Source: Pictodentalium vernedei (taxonomy: Eukaryota; Mollusca; Scaphopoda; Dentaliida; Dentaliidae). Taken from it: 64,000 bases of DNA. Under the pieces are notes generated by a model. The model was not told where the DNA came from, did not search any database, and saw nothing but the letters and a program-made list of their open reading frames with translations. The DNA lies in contig CM062297.1 in assembly GCA_031216915.1 (NCBI GenBank), forward strand, positions 537,686,971 to 537,750,970, read 5' to 3'. Every line of letters begins with the position of its first letter. Positions within the stretch are counted from its first letter, which is position 1. A program made the translations under genes and the position numbers. Below are positions 58,932-64,000 of the stretch, in pieces.

Positions 58932-59233
58932 TATTTTTATACTTACCAATGGCCCAGATAGGAAGGGCCCTCCCATGAGTGGACACTCATACCTCCCCGC
59001 TGAATTATTATGTAATACTATCTTTTACAAAGAATGGTGTTGGCGCCAATTTCAGTCACTTCCTGACGTCTGCGCATGCGCAGAGGGTAAATGTATGGAG
59101 GACCAGTTAGGACTTCTAATTTTTGGTTTTGCATGCAAATTTTGGGGATTGGGGGGGGGGCAAAATTTGTTTGGCCCTAGTTATTTTAGAGTTAGCACCA
59201 GCTATGTCTGGGCCATTGGTAAGTATAAATTTT
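58932..59233 (+). mobile_element. MITE with ACTTACCAATGGCCCAGA inverted ends and promoter-like motifs
   Basis: The left end TATACTTACCAATGGCCCAG (58940-58959) and the right end TATGTCTGGGCCATTGGTAA, then GTATAA (about 59206-59231), are inverted repeats. The element is about 300 bp with no open frame. It contains TCACTTCCTGACGTC, then TGCGCATGCGCAG, near 59056-59083: an ETS-like, a CRE-like and a palindromic NRF-1-like site. A truncated inverted copy lies at 31249-31446. Confidence 0.75.
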
Positions 59234-59288
59234 TCATTTTCCAGGGATTGCAAGGGCTAATTGGTAAGATTATTGAACTTCATGTCCA

Positions 59289-59560
59289 AAGGTCAAAGGT
59301 TTGACCTGCACCAGTCGCATTGTGTCCTTGGGAAAGACACTTAATCCCAAGTGTATAAATGGGAACACAGTGGAACAGTGTACTAAGGCATACTACACAT
59401 AAATCATACACCTGCTTTCATCCTATGCTAGCCCTGCTTGTGTGGTGTTAGAAAGTTGGAGAGTCTGACACAGTTGCATGCCACTACTTGGTGGTTCTCT
59501 TTGGGTACTCCAGCTTTCTCCACCTGTAATAAAGATGAGAGGTTAACCACAAACACCTGT
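59289..59560 (+). mobile_element. Decayed SINE body
   Basis: GTGTCCTTGGGAAAGACACT, CAGTGTACTAAGGCATACT and TTGGTGGTTCTCTTTGGGTA follow the body of the SINE at 50632 at about 75-80 percent similarity by eye. The tRNA-like head is missing or unrecognisable. It is an old copy. Confidence 0.75.
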
Positions 59561-59810
59561 TGGTGTCAGTTGTGTAAAACTGCTGAAAACAACAACCTCA
59601 GCTGGCAGAATCACATTTTCAGTTTTTAAATGAAATAAAAGTACTGAAATAATAATTGTGAAACTTGTTCATTTATTAAAGGATCGCAATTATTGTTTGT
59701 AACAGGCAATGTCTCCATAAATACCATTGTAACTTAACAGCATCATATTTGTGCCATCAGAAACTGCAGCCACAACAATTTTAATGTTAAAATAGCAGGT
59801 GTCAGTCCAT

Positions 59811-59892
59811 CCATCCATCCATCCATCCATCCATCCATCCATTCCATCCATCCATCCATCCATCCATCCATCCATCCATCCATCCATCCATC
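59811..59892 (+). repeat. ATCC microsatellite
   Basis: About 20 copies of CATC, with one irregularity near 59841. The run leads directly into array-type sequence (59893-60190), in the position where other elements have their GTCC tract. Confidence 0.97.
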
Positions 59893-60195
59893 CCTTTAGT
59901 TACAGTTGACAAAATCAAATGAAATTTGTTATGTAGGTGTATCAACATAAAATGCAGGTCAGGTTCAAATCGTGTGGTCAGACAATTTTTGCAAGAGTTA
60001 TGCCCCTTATTCGACTTTGAAAACTATTTTTTAGTTTCCAACCAGTAACTTAAGCTGTAGTTGTTCGAATGAAATAAAATTTGTTTGTAGGTTTATCATC
60101 ATAAAATACAGGTCAAGTTCAAACTGGGGTTTGGTCCGACATTATTTGCCAGAGTTATGTCCCTTTTTCGACTTCAAATTTTTTTTTCTATTTTT
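59893..60195 (+). repeat. Two array units of about 150 bp
   Basis: GAATGAAATAAAATTTG, TATCA.CATAAAAT.CAGGTCA and AGAGTTATG.CCCTT occur twice (about 59900-60020 and 60065-60170). Probably a remnant of a hairpin-headed element whose GTCC tract became the ATCC microsatellite. Confidence 0.7.
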
Positions 60196-62442
60196 TTTTT
60201 TCAGGGACATGTGGCTAAGCGGCCTTTTATTTTACTTGTTACAGATACTTTATTCCAACAATAATGACTGTACAACTCTGCATAAAATATATTTTCAGAT
60301 CATAAATGATATATATAATAAGATGAATATTTTGCAGTGTTTTCCAATATTAGTTTGAAAAATCAGTTTGTATATGGATATGAAAAATATTCAAATACAT
60401 CAATATTTTATTTATTATTGCTTCGTAAAAAGACTGGTGAACATTGCATTGAATGGCGTAAATATAATTGGCTTCCCCCATTTTGATGTCCTGTGTCTTA
60501 AATAAAACCAATCAAATGCTTTATTTAATTAAAGTGCAGGGAATTCCATGCTAAATTTATATTATGAAGCAATACAGCATTTCTATTGGTTAAGAACACA
60601 GACTGAAAATGCACACTACATGCTCTCTCCAAAGACTTTCTTCCCCAATTCATCCATATGTAAATCAACATTCATAACTGAAAAACCATTAATTTGTTAA
60701 ATAAATATAAACACATCAACCCATAGAAATGAAGCTGTTTGACATCCTGATTTGGAAAACATTCTATAAAGAAATTCAACAAAATGTTTATGTCACAAAT
60801 AGGGGTGACTGAAGTTCGTTGGAGATCTGGTGAAATGAAAAGAAGTTAGTATCATGATTTATTTTCAGTAAATGAAAATATACAAATTTGATTTTGCAGT
60901 GTCTATACAGTGTTTTCTCAGGCAAACAAATGGGTTAACAATTGACCCTTCAAACCACAAAACAATTTGCAGAATACGTCAAACATCCAGAAACCTTTAC
61001 ACAAAAATCTCAGGACAAACCACGCAGAAATCATGCACTTTTCCCACTGCCAGCACACAAAAATACTCACCTTTGAATATTGCTACCACACAGAATATCT
61101 CTGTACTCACAAATTGCAACCGCAGTTTCGGAGATGCAACCACAAAGAATAAGTTATCGGCAGTGAGAAAAGTTCTGCACACAGTATACTAAAACTTTAT
61201 GCCTTACACTGAACTGTGCACCCTAAACTTAACAAGTTTATGTGAATGTTAATGTGTATGTATGTTTAAGTGTATACACTACAGCCCTTGTTGCTCATAA
61301 AAGTCAAATGATCTGCCATACTCTTAAACAGTCAATGTATGAGTCAATAAATATATGTCAAATCACAAACAACTTTCTGTTCACTGGCAACCAAATCACT
61401 TAAGAGTCAAGATGCAAAGATATAAAAACTGTACAGTTATCAGGAACTTATTCATCAGGGGTCAATTTAATTTTTAAAAATTTAATAGCAGTTTTCTAAC
61501 TTGGATAAATTTGGATTAGCATTTCCTATTATTTACATAATTTTTCATTTGATATTGATTAGCTATAGTTGAATATTGATTCAAAAACTGCTATGCTAAT
61601 CCAGTTAAATTGAGCCCTGTTATTCATCACACGAAGGTATGACCGGAACAAATTCACTTTGGAAATCAGTAACTGGCTATTCATTCTACTGTTCCATTGC
61701 TTTTATACCTGAGAATATTACAAAATGTTCCAAAATTCATGCGATGGTCAGGCGTATTGGCATATGGGTGTACATCATCTAGACATACATAGAATGCAAG
61801 GAATTAACAGTCTCTATAATCATCACTGCAATTATTGATTATAAACAACATTACTCTAGTTCATAAAATATACATACATGGTTGCTGGATAGGCACACAC
61901 TCCCAAAAATCAACATCACACTGTTCATCAATTGTTCTGCATACTTACAGATCAGTCTCATGGCTACATAAAATAATCTTACCCGTCACCAACAGAAACT
62001 GGTCATCACTTCCAAGTCGTATTGAGTTGTTGAATGCGGTAATTTGCAAGGCTATATCTGTTGAAATGCCTGAATATGAAACACCCATTTGTGATTTAAT
62101 TGAACAACTGATCAGCTCTGATCTGGCAATCGATCATTTAGTTGGTCTACTTCTTGTTTTGTTGACGACCAATGTGCACTAGCATGTTCATTTGAAGGCC
62201 AGCTTTTCTTATTACTGATTATAAATCATTGGGAATCACACAAACCACAAAATTTTAAATGTTCTGTTACAGGTAAAGTCTGCCATTGTAAAATGAAATT
62301 ACAACAGCAGTTTTGTGTTAAACAAAATTTTCCTAATTTTGGGGACAACGGCAATGCCTTGACATTAATTTTTGCAGTGTTTTGCATAAAACATTCCATG
62401 AAATAACATGTTAAGTTTGACAAAAAGTGTATCTTACCGGAA
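60196..62442. other. Low-copy AT-rich sequence, no firm gene
   Basis: This is the longest stretch without repeats. A T-run with CAG at about 60190-60204 resembles a plus-strand acceptor, but no coding frame with a donor follows. On the minus strand, HWSSTKQEVDQLNDRLPDQS, followed by a stop at about 62118, could be the last piece of a coding exon (62118-62205), but no matching splice phase to the exon at 62443 was found. Confidence 0.35.
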
Positions 62443-62605
62443 TGTGTTTTAAACATATACTGAGGTTGCGGGGGTTTTGCAGGAGGAAGTACTGGTATGG
62501 TGGGTGCTTTGATTTTTTTGTGGATTTTGTGAAGGTTGGAGGTGGGGGAGATCATTCTGATATGTTGGTGCAGTAGTGTGACCTATTGGAATGAGTTTTG
62601 GTGAT
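62443..62605 (-). CDS. Possible proline-rich coding exon, minus strand
   Basis: Read on the minus strand, a very good donor (CATTCCG|GTAAGATAC) follows IPVLPPAKPPQPQYMFKTHS, a run of PxxP-type residues. The upstream part is open in a different frame (RSPKLIPIGHTTAPTYQNDL), and the switch coincides with a run of seven A near 62515. A one-base error or frameshift there would make one continuous Pro/Gln-rich exon of about 55 codons. A CTATAG acceptor lies just upstream at about 62606, but with a poor pyrimidine tract, next to a repeat head (ATCTCCCACCACATAATGGG). No domain is recognised; SH3-binding ligands have this composition, but that is speculation. Confidence 0.28.
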
Positions 62606-62612
62606 CTATAGT

Positions 62613-63010
62613 ATTTTTTATCTCCCACCACATAATGGGATGGAGATATAGGAATCGGTTTTATCCATCCTTCTGTCCATCCTTCTTCATTCCTGATTCT
62701 TACTTTTAAAAGGAAAACCGTTCAAGATATTTTTCTCATATTTGATATAGAGCTTTTTGGTGATAATATCATGAATAGGATTGCGAGTATTTCTTCAAGA
62801 GTTATTTCCCTTGTTTGATTTTTTTTGTCATCACATTAGATTTCCTTGTTATGACATTCAAAGAAAACAGTGAAAGAGTTTTGGTGATAATCTCATGAAT
62901 GGGATTTACTTGTACTAGTTGTGTCCAAAGTATTTCTTTGCTCTCTCTTGTTGGACTTAGTGACAGGGAATTGGCCATCCCATGGCATTTCACCTGTCAG
63001 ATTAGTCATT
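62613..63010 (+). repeat. Short repeat with ATCTCCCACC head
   Basis: TTATCTCCCACCACATAATG, then GGATGGAGATATA, forms an imperfect hairpin head and is followed by a TCCATCCTTCTGTCCATCC tract. TTTTTGGTGATAATATCATG and TTTTGGTGATAATCTCATGA (62757, 62879) are two array-type units of about 122 bp. Confidence 0.6.
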
Positions 63011-63231
63011 GTTTCCCTGTGACTACACTACAATATAGAGAGGGTATATATAACTGGTTTAAAAATGCTCATTAACAACTGACAGCCTCAATCACAACCT
63101 AGATTTTTCAGCAAAAAAATGAAAACACAGCCGCAATATGAATTCTGCAAACTCTCACAATCTCTAACACAAAAATAATAAATAACCCAGAGAAGTTATT
63201 TTGAGTTTTATCAGAAACATGGAATTTATTT
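63011..63231. other. Unassigned sequence
   Basis: No repeat or coding signal seen. Confidence 0.4.
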
Positions 63232-63500
63232 GCTCTATCCCAAATTATCACTTTTATCCCTCAACAAAAATCAGGGGATATAGCGATCAGTCTTTTGTCG
63301 GTCCATCTGTCTGGATGTCCCATCCCTCCATCCATCTTACCAACCAGCCATCTCTCTGTCAGTCCATGCATCTGTCAGTCCATGCATGCATCTGTCAGTC
63401 CATGCATTCTCAATTAATTCAAGGCCAATAGTTTTGAACAAGATACAATGGTGTATATCGACAAGATGGAGAGAATATCACATTTTGTATTTTCACAGCC
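63232..63500 (+). repeat. Short repeat with TATCCCTCAACAAAAATCAG head
   Basis: The head returns with GGGGATATAGCGA and is followed by an extended GTCC/ATCC tract (63299-63414, including CATCTGTCAGTCCATG twice). It has the same head-then-tract order as the larger elements, but no array follows. Confidence 0.6.
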
Positions 63501-63939
63501 ATCACAAAATGGTTGCAGTCTGCCATTTTGTTCTGAAAAATATCAATTTCACTGTTTAAGCAGTGTTTGTATTCATATGAAAATGAAAAGTCAGTGAAAT
63601 TAGACCCTTTCTTTGAAAAGTGCTTGAATTTGTTTACATCCTTGAAAAGTACTTAATTTTCCACCACCTTCCTTGAATAGTACTTAAATTCAGTTTACCT
63701 AAAATCTTTTGTACCATAACCACATCTTTTTCATCTCTTCATAAAGGTTATGAACTGAAATTCCAAGAATTTCAGTTGCATCTTAATTTTATCACAAGAA
63801 CCTCTCTTCTTCTGAAGGATTCTCTAGAAAAGATTATCAATTGAAAGTATCCCCATTGCAAATTGACAAACAGCATGAAAAACTGCTGCTTATGTCTGAT
63901 TTTACTTGGCTTTTTCTTTTGATTTCATTGCGTAATGGT
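63501..63939. other. Unassigned sequence
   Basis: AT-rich with short direct repeats (CCTTGAAAAGTACTTAA, CCTTGAATAGTACTTAA at about 63639 and 63671). No gene recognised. Confidence 0.4.
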
Positions 63940-64000
63940 GTACTTGGGGGCAGATTCAAGTTTGTTAAAATCGAGTCCCTGGGTTAATATTTGGGCTGTC
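63940..64000 (+). repeat. AGGTGAGC-family unit at the right edge
   Basis: GGGCAGATTCAAGTTTGTTA and AATATTTGGGCTGTC match the units at 9990-10600 and 26770-28900. It is cut off by the window end. Confidence 0.7.

Noticed and set aside
60872..61192. 106-codon open frame in the low-copy region
   Set aside because: Composition is that of AT-rich noncoding DNA, and the opposite strand is equally open. No motif or flanking splice pair was found.

Overview
The window looks like intergenic and intronic DNA from a large, repeat-rich invertebrate genome. My best guess is a marine bivalve mollusc. The grounds are intron-exon structure with GT/AG sites, no operons, AT-rich low-coding sequence, Tc1, SINE, hAT-like and DIRS-type elements, and very many short hairpin-headed repeats carrying GTCC tracts and minisatellite arrays, a style I associate with bivalves. 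This is recognition by style, not a database match.

Real protein-coding content is small. A plus-strand exon (2638-3797) with the start codon at 2653 encodes a long disordered, acidic N-terminus followed by a hydrophobic hairpin; TEX2-like (an ER-anchored SMP-domain lipid-transfer protein) is the best guess. A second, acidic exon at 23131-23217 joins it in phase across a 19.3 kb intron packed with transposons. A proline-rich minus-strand exon near 62443-62605 is possible but weak. No other convincing host gene is visible.

Layout: 1-2030 degenerate repeats; 2638-3797 coding exon; 5396-6959 Tc1 transposon with a dead transposase; 8747-8960 LINE remnant; 9191-10600 and 11963-13787 hairpin-headed arrays; 13788-14097 SINE; 13598-14977 and 17815-19191 a near-identical duplication ending at a 100-N gap, with a second, truncated Tc1 copy between; 19550-22930 C-tract and nuclear-receptor-motif arrays; 23672-29320 a long array with another array nested inside; 30206-30968 a hAT-like non-autonomous element with target duplication; 31486-39056 three more arrays, one with a nested array; 39057-44413 a decayed DIRS-type retrotransposon; 44414-50157 further arrays; 50408-58122 three related array elements joined head to tail, with a SINE, a 162-bp insertion and a perfect 1410-bp tandem duplication inside; 58380-64000 mostly low-copy sequence with a MITE, a decayed SINE and short repeat heads.

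The unifying feature is a superfamily of non-autonomous elements. Each has a 5' hairpin, then a GTCC-type tract, then a tandem array of 120-350 bp units, then a 3' end that inversely repeats the 5' hairpin arm, often followed by a small hairpin. This is the architecture of Helentron-associated interspersed elements (HINEs, rolling-circle transposons). At least seven distinct head/tail types are present, often nested in one another or in tandem. Two unrelated arrays carry the same 19-bp composite nuclear-receptor motif, which is the most interesting regulatory observation.
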